Origin: Planctomycetota bacterium
Lineage (GTDB): Bacteria; Planctomycetota; UBA1135
Assembly (NCBI GenBank): GCA_021776795.1
Contig: JAJFFC010000005.1
Span: 62,001-126,000, forward strand
DNA length: 64,000 bases
Reading direction: 5' to 3'
This document shows, piece after piece, positions 1 to 9,725 of the stretch. Numbering within the stretch: position 1 is the first letter of the stretch; each line of letters starts with the position of its first letter. The notes below the pieces were generated by a model. That model was not told the DNA's origin and ran no database searches. It saw nothing but the letters and a program-made list of their open reading frames with translations. The translations under genes were made by a program, and so were the position numbers.

Positions 1-631
1 TTTCTGGATCCTCCCACATGTAGCCAAGCCATTGGTTGTCGGCGAACCCACGCTCTTCGGCCCAAGCCAACAAGCGCTGGCAGGCATCAACCACGCCGGT
101 TCCCTGATATGGATTGAGTACGCGAAGATAGGCCACGGTGCGCGCCGGGAGTTCGCGCATGGTGACTTCGAAACCATCGGGGTTTTCGCCTTGTGGCAAG
201 CGCGGCAACTTGGGGCCACCTTCTTGGCTGGCCATGACCTGCTCCAACTCGGCGCGGCGCTCTTCGCGGAACTGGTCTAAAGCAAAAGCGCTCGGTGCGA
301 CGTCGAAACGTTGCTTGAAGCTGCGCGAAAAATCAGAGGAGGAGGAAAAGCCGCACTCCAAGGCGATGTCGGTCAAGGATCGCTCCGGGGTGTGAGACAT
401 CCAATACAAAGCACGCTCTAAGCGTTGGCGCTTAACGAACTGCTGCAAGGTTTCGCCCAATATCGCACGGAATACGCGGTGAAAATGGAAGGGCGAAAAG
501 CTGGCAGCCCGGGCGACGTCTTCCAAGCGCAGCGAACTGGCCAAGTTACTCATGATGTAGTCGATGGCGCGATTAGTTCGCGCGACATAATCCGCCGAGG
601 CGGCTTCCGGGTTTTCTGGGCTACTTCGCAA
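1..631 (-). CDS. AraC-family transcriptional regulator with C-terminal GyrI-like effector domain (truncated at the left window edge; TTG start tentative)
   Basis: Reverse-strand reading gives ...ADYVARTNRAIDYIMSNLASSLRLEDVARAASFSPFHFHRVFRAILGETLQQFVKRQRLERALYWM... followed by FEVTMRELPARTVAYLRVLNPYQG; typical AraC HTH plus GyrI-like pattern. Not in the ORF track because it runs off the window. Confidence 0.8.
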   Translation of the reverse strand, partial: MRSSPENPEAASADYVARTNRAIDYIMSNLASSLRLEDVARAASFSPFHFHRVFRAILGETLQQFVKRQRLERALYWMSHTPERSLTDIALECGFSSSSDFSRSFKQRFDVAPSAFALDQFREERRAELEQVMASQEGGPKLPRLPQGENPDGFEVTMRELPARTVAYLRVLNPYQGTGVVDACQRLLAWAEERGFADNQWLGYMWEDPE

Positions 632-663
632 GATTTGGCAAGCAAGACTCTTCGGTCTCTGTC

Positions 664-1188
664 ATGGTAGCAGTCATGAGGAACACCTTCTCCCTACTCG
701 CGCTCCTTGGCGGCCTGACCCTGACCCTTTCGGCCACCTCCGCCCCGCAAGAAGAAGCCCCCCAACAAGATCCATCCATGATTCTCGGCAACTTTTCCGT
801 CAGCTTGGCCGTCAAAGACATCAAAGCTTCGCGTGACTTCTACCTGAAGCTCGACTTCCAAGAGGTCGGCGGCAACATCGAGCAGAACTGGCTGGTCCTG
901 CAAAGCGGCTCGACCACGGTGGGCTTGTTTCAGGGCATGTTCGAGGACAACCTCATGACCTTTAATCCTGGTTGGGATAAAGATCGCAACACGCCCGAGG
1001 GTTTTGACGACGTCCGCGCAATCCAAGCCAAGCTCAAGGAACGTGGCATCAAGCCGGTGATGGAAGCCGCTGCCGATGGCCAGGGCCCCGCCAGCTTTGT
1101 GATTACCGACCCTGATGGCAACACCATCTTGTTTGACCAGCATGTAGACCATCCGGCCAAGATTGCTGCGGATGCTGAGATGGAGTAG
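664..1188 (+). CDS. VOC (glyoxalase/bleomycin resistance) family protein with putative N-terminal signal peptide
   Basis: SVSLAVKDIKASRDFYLKLDFQEVGGN...FVITDPDGNTILFDQ VOC pattern; hydrophobic N-terminus; start could be 676. Confidence 0.8.
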   Translation: MVAVMRNTFSLLALLGGLTLTLSATSAPQEEAPQQDPSMILGNFSVSLAVKDIKASRDFYLKLDFQEVGGNIEQNWLVLQSGSTTVGLFQGMFEDNLMTFNPGWDKDRNTPEGFDDVRAIQAKLKERGIKPVMEAAADGQGPASFVITDPDGNTILFDQHVDHPAKIAADAEME

Positions 1189-1194
1189 GCAAGA

Positions 1195-1647
1195 ATGGGC
1201 AAGCTCGTCGCCACAACGCTGGTCAAGGCCCCAGCCGATGCCGTTTTTGCGGTCTACACCGATTTAGAAAAGATGGTGGATCGCATTCCGCAAATCACGG
1301 CTCTCGAAGTTCTTACCGAAGGACCGGTGGGCAAGGGCACGCGCTGGCGCGAAACGCGGCTGATGTACAAGAAAGAGGCCGTGGAAGAAATGGAAATCAC
1401 TTCCATGGAACCTTCCCGCCAGTACACCGTCGAAGCCAACTCGCACGGCATGCTCTACCAAACGGTATTCGACTTCGAGGAAGAAGCCGGTGGCACTCGC
1501 GTGACTTGGACTTTCCACAGCACACCGCAAAGCTTTGGCTCCAAAATCATGGCCCCCATCGTCAACCTCATGATGAGCGGCATGATGAAAAAGCTCATGC
1601 TCAAAGACATCGAGGCATTAGGCGCCGTATGCGAAGGCAAGGCATAA
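1195..1647 (+). CDS. SRPBCC / polyketide cyclase-like family protein
   Basis: ATTLVKAPADAVFAVYTDLEKMVDRIPQIT... typical START-like/SRPBCC pattern. Confidence 0.75.
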   Translation: MGKLVATTLVKAPADAVFAVYTDLEKMVDRIPQITALEVLTEGPVGKGTRWRETRLMYKKEAVEEMEITSMEPSRQYTVEANSHGMLYQTVFDFEEEAGGTRVTWTFHSTPQSFGSKIMAPIVNLMMSGMMKKLMLKDIEALGAVCEGKA

Positions 1648-1649
1648 AC

Positions 1650-2471
1650 ATGCGTAGCGCCTTTTTGATCTTCCTGGCTGTTGCCCTGGTTTCTTTCCAA
1701 CCAGTTGGCGGCCAAGATTTCGGTGGCGACCGCGGCACACCACCACCGCCGTTGCACCTCAAGGTGCTGATGATTGGCAACAGTTACACGGCGCAAACGA
1801 ATGATCTATTTCAGCAGTTTGTGCGGAGTGATCCCAATGCCAGCATGACGATCTCCTTGGCCACCCAAGCAGGTTGGGGCACAGCGGATCACTACGCCAG
1901 CCGTCTGCTCACAGTCTATGATGGCCAAACGCAAAGCCTGCTCGACAAGCTTCGGCAAGAAGACTGGGATGTCGTCATCGTGCAGGAGCAAAGCACTCTC
2001 CCCTCAGAAGCTTTTCTGGATATCCCTGGCACCAGAACTCTCCTGCAAGGAGGGTGGGCTGATTTGAGCGCCTTGATTCAGGCCGAGGCGCCCAACGCAC
2101 TCATCCGCCCCTATCAAACTTGGCCACGAGCTTGGGGCAACTCCTACCTACAGGCTTATTTCCAAGACGACCCGGTGCAAATGCATCTCGCCACCATGCG
2201 GGTTTATGGCCTCATTGCCTCTGTCATTGGCGGCGAAGTCATTCCGGTTGGCTCAGCCTTCACCTGGTCGATGGTGCAAGCTCCTGCGATATCCCTACAC
2301 AGTGGAGATGGCTCACATCCGTCCTCTCATGGACGCTATTTAGCCGGTGCCACTTTGTATTCTTTCGTCTTCAATCGCAGCCCTTATCAATCTGGGTACA
2401 GCGCAGGTGGAGACCCAGCAACCGAGGCCTGGCTCCTTCACGTGGCCGACCATATTTGGCAGGTGCGTTAG
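1650..2471 (+). CDS. Secreted SGNH-hydrolase-like protein
   Basis: Signal peptide MRSAFLIFLAVALVSFQPVGGQ, then VLMIGNSYTAQ and WDVVIVQEQS blocks and C-terminal DGSHPSSHG (SGNH-like Ser, Asp/His). Confidence 0.65.
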   Translation: MRSAFLIFLAVALVSFQPVGGQDFGGDRGTPPPPLHLKVLMIGNSYTAQTNDLFQQFVRSDPNASMTISLATQAGWGTADHYASRLLTVYDGQTQSLLDKLRQEDWDVVIVQEQSTLPSEAFLDIPGTRTLLQGGWADLSALIQAEAPNALIRPYQTWPRAWGNSYLQAYFQDDPVQMHLATMRVYGLIASVIGGEVIPVGSAFTWSMVQAPAISLHSGDGSHPSSHGRYLAGATLYSFVFNRSPYQSGYSAGGDPATEAWLLHVADHIWQVR

Positions 2472-2812
2472 CCCTGCCGGGTGCTCGCCTCACCGAGTAG
2501 CTCAATCCCGCCCTCGACCCGCGCTAGAAGTAAGGCGCCTTCGGCAAGGGCCAAGGGCGCATGCTTCGAGCCTTTGCCGAAACGTTGCAAGCTTCCTTCG
2601 GGGTATTCCCCTACTGCGTCGCGGTAGCTCCCGGCAACGACAAAGACTTCTTCCGGGCCGAGGTGCTTGTGTGCTGGATAACTGGTGTTCGGCGCTAACT
2701 CAATCAGCACCGTGGCATCGCCAGTGGAACGATCACTATGCAGAAAAGCCAAACGCACACCGGGCCACGACGGCACTTTCCAATCGAGCTCGGGGTAGCG
2801 ATTGCCAAGCAT
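2468..2812 (-). CDS. Cupin (ChrR-like) domain protein
   Basis: ELAPNTSYPAHKHLGPEEVFVVAGSYRD cupin motif; start inside the longer listed ORF, just after the gltX stop. Confidence 0.75.
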   Translation of the reverse strand: MLGNRYPELDWKVPSWPGVRLAFLHSDRSTGDATVLIELAPNTSYPAHKHLGPEEVFVVAGSYRDAVGEYPEGSLQRFGKGSKHAPLALAEGALLLARVEGGIELLGEASTRQG

Positions 2813-2814
2813 GG

Positions 2815-4281
2815 CTAGCTGACCTTGGGCACGGCCGAACGCAAGCGCGCCAAGCTCTGTTCGCGCCCGAGCAAAGCCAAGATGTCTTTCAGCTCCGGGC
2901 CGCCGAGCGAACCGGTTAAGGCCACGCGCATCGGTTGCATGAGCTTGCCGAGGCCGACGCCCTGCGCTTCTGCAATGGGCTTGGCAATCGCCATGACATC
3001 TTGAGGCGGCCAATCGTTGGCACCTTCCAAGGCATCGGCCACCGCCGAAAGCAGGACCGGTGCTTGCTCTGCGGCCAAGGCCTTGGCTGCTTTCCCTTCT
3101 GGGGTAGGGACTTCGCCGAAGAAGGCCGCGGCTTGTGCCGGCAACTCAGAAAGCAGGGTCAGGCGAGGCTGGAATGCCGCCACCAGTTGCTCCAACCAAG
3201 CCGTTTTTGCGCTGTCCATTGCGCAATTCAGGAAACCGGCCTGTTGCAGGTGGGGCAAGACGGCTTGCGCAAGATCACGAACCGACATGCTGCGCAGGTA
3301 CTCGCCGCAAATCCAATGCAGGCGATCTTGATCGAAAATAGCGCCGGATTTGTTGATGCGCTTGAGGTCAAAAGCCGCAATCAATTCTTCTGGAGTGAAG
3401 ACGTCGGTGGCGTCATCGATACTGAAGCCGAGCAAACCCAAAAAGTTAAACATGGCTTGCGGCAGGTAGCCCTTGGCGATGTAGTCGCCGAGCGCTGTAT
3501 CGCCGGTGCGCTTCGATAACTTCTTGCCGTCTTGGCCCAGAATCAAGGGAACATGCGCATAGCTTGGTTCCGGCTCACCCAGTGCGCGGTAGACCAAAAT
3601 CTGTTTGGGCGTATTCACCAAGTGCTCTTCGCCGCGAATCACATGGCTGATGCTCATGGCGGCGTCGTCTAAAGCGCAAACGAAGTTGTAGGTGGGGTTG
3701 CCATCGGAGCGAACGGCGACCCAATCTTCGACTTCTTCCGATTGGAAAACCACGCGGCCACGAATGTGGTCGTCGATTCCAATTTCTTCGTGATCTGGAA
3801 CGCGAAAGCGCAACACGAAGGAGTCCCCCGCCGCGGCACGGGCGTCGGAGTCTTCTTGGCTTAAGCCGCGCGAAGTTGGGTCGAAGCGCCAGTTCTTTTT
3901 GGCCGCGCGCGCATGTTCGCGCTGCTGCTCTAAGTCTTCGGCGGTAGCAAAGCACCGGTAGAGCCAACCCTCTTCCACGCCACGGGCGATGCTTTGCGCA
4001 TAAAACTCACCCCGCTCAGACTGGAAGTAAGGGCCGACGTCGCCACCGGCCTCGGGGCCTTCATCCCAATCTAAACCCAGCCAGCGCAGGCAATCCAAAA
4101 TGGAGCGCAAGGATTCCTCGCTGTTGCGCTCGGTGTCGGTGTCTTCGACACGCAGCAAAAAGGTGCCGCCTTCGCGCCGGGCAAAAGCCCAATTGAACAA
4201 GGCGGTACGGGCACCACCGAGATGCAACATGCCGGTGGGTGAAGGCGCAAAACGAACGCGTACGGGACGGTGACTAGCCAT
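2815..4281 (-). CDS. gltX: Glutamyl-tRNA synthetase
   Basis: RFAPSPTGMLHLGGARTALFNW (HIGH-like motif) and KLSKRTGD (KMSKS-like motif), 488 aa. Confidence 0.95.
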   Translation of the reverse strand: MASHRPVRVRFAPSPTGMLHLGGARTALFNWAFARREGGTFLLRVEDTDTERNSEESLRSILDCLRWLGLDWDEGPEAGGDVGPYFQSERGEFYAQSIARGVEEGWLYRCFATAEDLEQQREHARAAKKNWRFDPTSRGLSQEDSDARAAAGDSFVLRFRVPDHEEIGIDDHIRGRVVFQSEEVEDWVAVRSDGNPTYNFVCALDDAAMSISHVIRGEEHLVNTPKQILVYRALGEPEPSYAHVPLILGQDGKKLSKRTGDTALGDYIAKGYLPQAMFNFLGLLGFSIDDATDVFTPEELIAAFDLKRINKSGAIFDQDRLHWICGEYLRSMSVRDLAQAVLPHLQQAGFLNCAMDSAKTAWLEQLVAAFQPRLTLLSELPAQAAAFFGEVPTPEGKAAKALAAEQAPVLLSAVADALEGANDWPPQDVMAIAKPIAEAQGVGLGKLMQPMRVALTGSLGGPELKDILALLGREQSLARLRSAVPKVS

Positions 4282-4316
4282 GGTCTAGCCGCTCATTCTA
4301 GCCGCGCCGAAAGTCC

Positions 4317-5939
4317 TTAATCTTCGCGGATGACCGGGAGCTCGTCTTCGTCGAAGGACAGCTCATAGCCCCAACGCAGGGTTTGCGTGGCTCCTGGCGA
4401 GATGTACAGGCGCCAGCGATAGAGGCCGCGTTCTTCGCGCACTTCGAGATCTTCTTCGGTCTCTTCCGCAGCAGGCGACAGCCCTTCGACGCTAACCTCG
4501 AACTCGTCATTCCAGCTCATCGGCAAAGCCTCTTCGACCAACACCGCAATGCGACCACGAGCCGACGAGGACAGCTTCAAGTCTGCGCGATACTTGCGCG
4601 TAATCGTGGCCGTCGACGACAACGAAAATCGCCCTGGATTATCGCGCAGGTTTTCCACGATCTCGTACTTCACGCTGAGATTGGGGTCGATGCCCAAATT
4701 GACCATGGTCGAATCACCCTGGCGCAACAGCGGCATGGTGGCTTCGCCCAGGTAGTCCGGGCCAAGGAATACCTTAGAGACGCCTTCCATCAAAGGGACC
4801 TCGCCAGTGTTGGTGATTTCGGCGCGCAGATAAGCCTTTTCACTCAAGCTAGGCACGACGTAGCGTTCGGGCCGGACCTCCAGCGGCAAGTCGCGAATGC
4901 GGAAGCGCTGGGTTTGCCCGGTCGAAGGTAGACTGCTGGCGCCCGGCAACACAAACTGCGTGGTGATGCCGAAATCACGCACCTCCACCGTGGGTGCCTC
5001 GACTTTATTGGCTGCGACCAAGCCGGCCGACGGTGCCATGGAATCTTCGCCTACATAGCCCAGGCTCTCCAAAGCCCGCCCACGACTGCCACCGGCAATG
5101 TAGCGACGCGGCACGCGCGGTGGGTCCAGCCCGAGGTTGGGCATACTCGTCGACAACACCAACTCGGTGTCGATCCAATCCTCGCCGGTGTTCTGCTTCA
5201 CTTCACCGAGGAAGTTCACTTGTAGCCCGGTCAGGTCTGGCGCAACCCTCAGGTCATATGCAGGCTGCCAGGAGGCACCATCAATCAGATAGGTCAGGCG
5301 CACTTCCACCAGACCTGCTTGCTCGACAAACAAGGAAATGGCCACTTCGCGGTAGTCACGCGTGCCGTCGCCTGGGCTGAGAGCATCGAGGTCGCGAATC
5401 GCTTGCTCCAAATCCTTCGCCGCAAGTCGCGCCCCCACCAATGAGCGCTCCGTAGCGAGCATTTCTTCACGTAATGCCTTCAAACGCGCCGATAAGTCGC
5501 CAATCAACAAACCGCCCATACTCGGGTCCTCACCGAGACGATTGGTCATGGACTCGAGTCCGGCCACAGTGGCATCGAGGGCCTTGACCTCGGCGTTTTG
5601 CATGCCCAGCTGCTCGACCAAAGCGCGGCGCTGATAGGCGATTTCCGCCTCTTGCCGTGTGACTTGTTGCGCACCGCTCATGAGCTGCGCTTCGAGGCCC
5701 TGGACCACGGCACTGCCTCGCACCACTTGCGCCTGCAGAGAGTTGGTGCGCACCGCCATGGGGAACGGGCCGACCTGCACCGTGAGTGGTCCAAGGGGGG
5801 CATTTTCGACCACCATCAGGCGCTCGGCCATGGCTTGGCCACGATAAACCGTGACTCGTTCTAGCTTTCCAAGCTGCGCTTCGGTTTGCGCAGGGGCCAC
5901 CAGAGTCAGAGCAGACAACAACGTCGAGAAAAGCATCAC
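4317..5939 (-). CDS. DUF4139 / mucoidy inhibitor MuiA-like protein
   Basis: N-terminal VTVYRGQAMAERL, central LTYLIDGASWQPAYDLRV and C-terminal beta-rich domain are typical of DUF4139 proteins. GTG or ATG start. Confidence 0.8.
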   Translation of the reverse strand: MMLFSTLLSALTLVAPAQTEAQLGKLERVTVYRGQAMAERLMVVENAPLGPLTVQVGPFPMAVRTNSLQAQVVRGSAVVQGLEAQLMSGAQQVTRQEAEIAYQRRALVEQLGMQNAEVKALDATVAGLESMTNRLGEDPSMGGLLIGDLSARLKALREEMLATERSLVGARLAAKDLEQAIRDLDALSPGDGTRDYREVAISLFVEQAGLVEVRLTYLIDGASWQPAYDLRVAPDLTGLQVNFLGEVKQNTGEDWIDTELVLSTSMPNLGLDPPRVPRRYIAGGSRGRALESLGYVGEDSMAPSAGLVAANKVEAPTVEVRDFGITTQFVLPGASSLPSTGQTQRFRIRDLPLEVRPERYVVPSLSEKAYLRAEITNTGEVPLMEGVSKVFLGPDYLGEATMPLLRQGDSTMVNLGIDPNLSVKYEIVENLRDNPGRFSLSSTATITRKYRADLKLSSSARGRIAVLVEEALPMSWNDEFEVSVEGLSPAAEETEEDLEVREERGLYRWRLYISPGATQTLRWGYELSFDEDELPVIRED

Positions 5940-5962
5940 GACGCTATTCTAGGGAATTCACC

Positions 5963-7342
5963 ATGGCTTCACCCCTCCATGTCGTCGGCGCTGGACTAGC
6001 CGGTTCCGAAGCGGCTTTGCAACTGGCAAAGTTCGGTTATGAGGTGGTTTTGTGGGAAATGCGGCCCGAGGTGCCCACAGCAGCCCACCAAACCGACCAT
6101 GCCGCTGAATTGGTGTGCTCCAACAGCATGGGATCGCGCCTGCCAGACCGCGCTGGTGGCGTCCTCCAGGCCGAAATGCGCAGCCTGGGCTGCGAACTCC
6201 TGCCCCTGGCCGAAGCGCATTCGGTACCCGCTGGAGCCGCACTGGCCGTGGACCGAGACGAGTTTGGCGCAGCAGTCACGGCGGTGTTGGAAGACCACCC
6301 GCAGATTGAACTGCGCCGGCAGGAGCTCACCGAACTACCCGCTTTTTCTGTTGCGACGCCTGCCATCATCGCCAGTGGCCCGCTGACTTCGCAGCCTTTA
6401 GCCGAGGCGATTCAGCGAGTTAGCGGACAGGATCACCTAGCTTTTTTCGATGCCCTCGCTCCGGTCGTCACCGCAGAGTCTTTAGACCGCAGTGTGATTT
6501 TTGAAGCGGCGCGTTGGGGCAATGGCGATCCAGACTATCTCAACATTCCGCTGAACAAAGAGGAGTACGAAACCTTCATTCAGGCCTTGCTTGCCGCGGA
6601 AGCCCATCCGCTGAAAGATTTTGAAGCTGCAGACCCCCGCGCCAAAGCCTTCTTTGAACGCTGCTTGCCGATCGAGCAACTGGCTTCGCGCGGTTTGGAG
6701 TCCTTGCGCTTTGGCCCCATGCGCCCGGTCGGCCTCGATGATCCGCGCACAGGTCGTCGTCCTTGGGCGGTGATTCAACTGCGGCGCGAAAATGTTGCGG
6801 GCACGCTTTATAACTTGGTGGGTTGCCAAACCAATATCCGGCACGGAGATCAAGAAGCCTTGTTGCGCACGCTGCCTGGCCTACAAAATGCCGAGTTTGT
6901 GCGCCTCGGGAGCTTGCATCGCAACACCTTCCTGGACTCGCCGAAAATACTCACGCCAGCGCTGATGGCGCGCGAGCATCCCGGCCTTTTCTTCGCCGGA
7001 CAGATCACCGGCATGGAAGGCTATTTGGGCAATATTGGCAGTGGTCTTGCCGCCGCTTTGCAGGCGCATTTGCTCGCCCAGGGCCAGCCGCCCGCCGAAA
7101 TGCCGACGACCACCCTACTGGGAGCGCTGTGCCACCATGTGGCCACCAGCCCAGCCAAGCCCTTTCAGCCAATGAAGGCTGAGTTTGGCCTACTCCCCAC
7201 TCTCGTGCCGCTTCGCCGTAAGGCCGAGCGGCGCCAAGCCTATGCCGACCGTTCGGCTGCGGCGATGGACGCCTTTCGGCATAATCTGGGTTCGTTTGTG
7301 AGCCCACCTACCCCGACCGCTACCCATGCAGACCGTTACTGA
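5963..7342 (+). CDS. trmFO: tRNA (uracil-5-)-methyltransferase, folate-dependent TrmFO
   Basis: VVGAGLAGSEAALQLAKFGYEVVLWEMRP...HQTDHAAELVCSNSMGS; GQITGMEGYLGNIGSGLAA; 459 aa. Confidence 0.95.
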   Translation: MASPLHVVGAGLAGSEAALQLAKFGYEVVLWEMRPEVPTAAHQTDHAAELVCSNSMGSRLPDRAGGVLQAEMRSLGCELLPLAEAHSVPAGAALAVDRDEFGAAVTAVLEDHPQIELRRQELTELPAFSVATPAIIASGPLTSQPLAEAIQRVSGQDHLAFFDALAPVVTAESLDRSVIFEAARWGNGDPDYLNIPLNKEEYETFIQALLAAEAHPLKDFEAADPRAKAFFERCLPIEQLASRGLESLRFGPMRPVGLDDPRTGRRPWAVIQLRRENVAGTLYNLVGCQTNIRHGDQEALLRTLPGLQNAEFVRLGSLHRNTFLDSPKILTPALMAREHPGLFFAGQITGMEGYLGNIGSGLAAALQAHLLAQGQPPAEMPTTTLLGALCHHVATSPAKPFQPMKAEFGLLPTLVPLRRKAERRQAYADRSAAAMDAFRHNLGSFVSPPTPTATHADRY

Positions 7343-8897
7343 CATTACTCCCTTCGTGAACGAGCCGTTCACGGATTTCTCTGACCCAGAAAACGCCACC
7401 GCCTTCCAAGCCGCCCTGGACAAGATTCAAGCTGGCTTCCCTGTTGTCGGCCGCCTTTGGATCAATGGCGAAGACTGCGAAGGCGGTGCCGGCACTTTTG
7501 AGTCGACCGACCCCAGCCAAACTAGCCGCGTGGTGGCGAACTGCGCCAAGGCCAATCGCGAGGACGCGCTGCGTGCAATCGCCGGCGCCCACAAGGCCTT
7601 TGGCGAATGGTCGCGCCGCAGCGCAGAGGAACGCGCCGAATATCTATTCAAGGCCGCGCGCATCATGCGCTTGCGCAAGCATGAGTTCTCGGCGCAGATG
7701 GTTTACGAAGTTGGCAAGACTTGGGCCGAGGCCGATGGCGACACTGCTGAAGCGATTGACTTCTTGGAGTTCTATGCGCGCGAAGCTTTGCGTTATGCAC
7801 GCAAGCAGCCAATCACGCCGTACGCCGGAGAAGACAACGAGTTGGTGTACATCCCTCTCGGTGTTGGCGTAGTGATTCCACCATGGAACTTCCCACTGGC
7901 GATTTTGGCCGGCATGACCACCGCCGCCTTGGTCACGGGCAACACCGTGGTGTTGAAGCCTGCTTCTGATAGCCCAGGCATCGCCACCATGTTCCTCGAG
8001 CTGATGAAAGAAGTTGGCCTGCCTGCTGGCGTGTTGCAGTTCTGCCCCGGCGCTGGCGCCGAGGTCGGCAATACTTTGGTGGAGCACCCACTGACTCGCT
8101 TCATCTCCTTCACCGGCTCTGCAGAAGTCGGCAAAGGCGTCTACGAAAAGGCTGGCAAGACTGGCGAAGGCCAGCTTTGGCTCAAGCGCGTCGTCGCGGA
8201 AATGGGCGGCAAAGACTTCATCTTCGTCGATGAAGATGGCGACGTCGACAAGGCAGTGCTCGGCACCCATTCCGCAGCTTTTGGCTACCAAGGCCAAAAG
8301 TGCTCGGCTTGCTCGCGCCTGATCCTGCACGAAAAAATCCACGACGAGTTCATGGAGAAGTTCTTGCCACTGGTCGAAGCCACCGTGGTTGGCCACCCTG
8401 CCGACAAGAACACTTTCTTAGCCGCCATGATCAACGACAAGGCGCGTCAAGGTGCACTCGCTGGCATCGAAGCTGCGAAGAAGGAAGGCAACAACTTGGT
8501 CGCCGGCGGCGAAGTCGCTGAGGGCGAAGGCTTCTACCTGCAGCCCACCGTCTTCACCGGCGTAGGCCGTAACGACACCATCTGGAAAGAAGAGTTGTTT
8601 GCTCCGGTTCTCGCAGTACACAAGGTCAGCAGTTACGAAGAGGGTGTGGAAGCCGCCAACGATACCGATTTCGGTCTCACCGGCGCTTACTTTAGCTCCG
8701 ACGACAGCAAGCTGGAGAGCGCAAAGCGTGACCTGCATTGCGGCAACTTGTACCTGAACCGGAAGTGCACTGGCGCTCTAGTGGGCGTCCATCCTTTCGG
8801 TGGTTTCAACCTGTCTGGCACCGACTCTAAAGCTGGCGGCCGCGACTACTTGCTGTTGTTCCTGCAAGCCAAGTCGATCACGCGCGCAATCAAGTAA
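7326..8897 (+). CDS. pruA: L-glutamate gamma-semialdehyde (1-pyrroline-5-carboxylate) dehydrogenase
   Basis: ALDH superfamily; FTGSAEVGKGVYEKAGK, VAEMGGKDFIFVDED, GYQGQKCSACSRLI catalytic Cys region; 523 aa. Confidence 0.9.
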   Translation: MQTVTDITPFVNEPFTDFSDPENATAFQAALDKIQAGFPVVGRLWINGEDCEGGAGTFESTDPSQTSRVVANCAKANREDALRAIAGAHKAFGEWSRRSAEERAEYLFKAARIMRLRKHEFSAQMVYEVGKTWAEADGDTAEAIDFLEFYAREALRYARKQPITPYAGEDNELVYIPLGVGVVIPPWNFPLAILAGMTTAALVTGNTVVLKPASDSPGIATMFLELMKEVGLPAGVLQFCPGAGAEVGNTLVEHPLTRFISFTGSAEVGKGVYEKAGKTGEGQLWLKRVVAEMGGKDFIFVDEDGDVDKAVLGTHSAAFGYQGQKCSACSRLILHEKIHDEFMEKFLPLVEATVVGHPADKNTFLAAMINDKARQGALAGIEAAKKEGNNLVAGGEVAEGEGFYLQPTVFTGVGRNDTIWKEELFAPVLAVHKVSSYEEGVEAANDTDFGLTGAYFSSDDSKLESAKRDLHCGNLYLNRKCTGALVGVHPFGGFNLSGTDSKAGGRDYLLLFLQAKSITRAIK

Positions 8898-8903
8898 ACG
8901 TTC

Positions 8904-9725
8904 ATGAAAACCAAAGACTCCGGCACACCGGACGTCGACGCAGTGCGTGATCGCCGTGTCGAGCCCGTGCCGGAGTCTTATGACCCTGACGCCGGCGAAG
9001 ACCGTAGCGGACGCCCTGCCTTGGCCATTTGGCTTACGGCAGGGCCGCTCCTTTCTATGTTCGGACTCCTAGGATGGCTGCGCATGCTGTCCGGAGTGCC
9101 CAAGAGCACCACCATTGGCTTTGATGGCTGGGCATTGACGCAGGACATTTTCCTGTTGTTTCTGTTTATCGCCAGCCACAGTTTGCTGGCCCGCGGTTTC
9201 GGTCGCCGACTGCTCAACCGCCCCTTTGGTCCAGCAGCCGAGCGGCCGCTCTACGTTTTGGTCACGGGCATCACCCTCAGCCTGATGACTTGGGCATGGG
9301 TCGATACCGGTCCATTGATGTGGCGCTGGGGTGGCTTCTTTTCGGTGGTGCCGCGGCTGTTCCAGATTTTTGGCCTACTCCTTGCCGGCTGGGCCGTAAC
9401 CGTGATTGGTCTTGGGCGCATGTCCGGACTCAGTCACCTAAAAGCCTTGGAGAGCAATCGCTCCACACCAGGCCAAGAGTTTGTCGGCTTGCCTCCCTAC
9501 GCCTGGATTCGCCAGCCCCTCAACGCCGGCTTCCTATTGCTCATGGTGGGTATGCCCGAAGTCACCCTCGACCGTTTGATGATGTTGTTGGTCATGGGTG
9601 CGTGGATATTGCTGGTGGCGCCTTTTGAGGAGCGCGACGCCGAACTTGAGTTTGGCCGCGGCTACGAAATGTACCGCGCTCGCACGCCGCGGTGGTTCCC
9701 CTCCTTACGCCGCAAAGATTCATGA
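8904..9725 (+). CDS. Membrane protein of the isoprenylcysteine methyltransferase / NnrU / MddA-like group
   Basis: Multiple TM segments; FIASHSLLARGFGRRLLNRPFGPAAERPLYVLVTG; C-terminal FEERDAELEFGRGYEMYRARTPRWFP. Confidence 0.65.
   Translation: MKTKDSGTPDVDAVRDRRVEPVPESYDPDAGEDRSGRPALAIWLTAGPLLSMFGLLGWLRMLSGVPKSTTIGFDGWALTQDIFLLFLFIASHSLLARGFGRRLLNRPFGPAAERPLYVLVTGITLSLMTWAWVDTGPLMWRWGGFFSVVPRLFQIFGLLLAGWAVTVIGLGRMSGLSHLKALESNRSTPGQEFVGLPPYAWIRQPLNAGFLLLMVGMPEVTLDRLMMLLVMGAWILLVAPFEERDAELEFGRGYEMYRARTPRWFPSLRRKDS

Noticed and set aside
7644-8396. 250-aa minus-strand ORF opposite pruA
   Set aside because: Antisense shadow of a well-supported aldehyde dehydrogenase.
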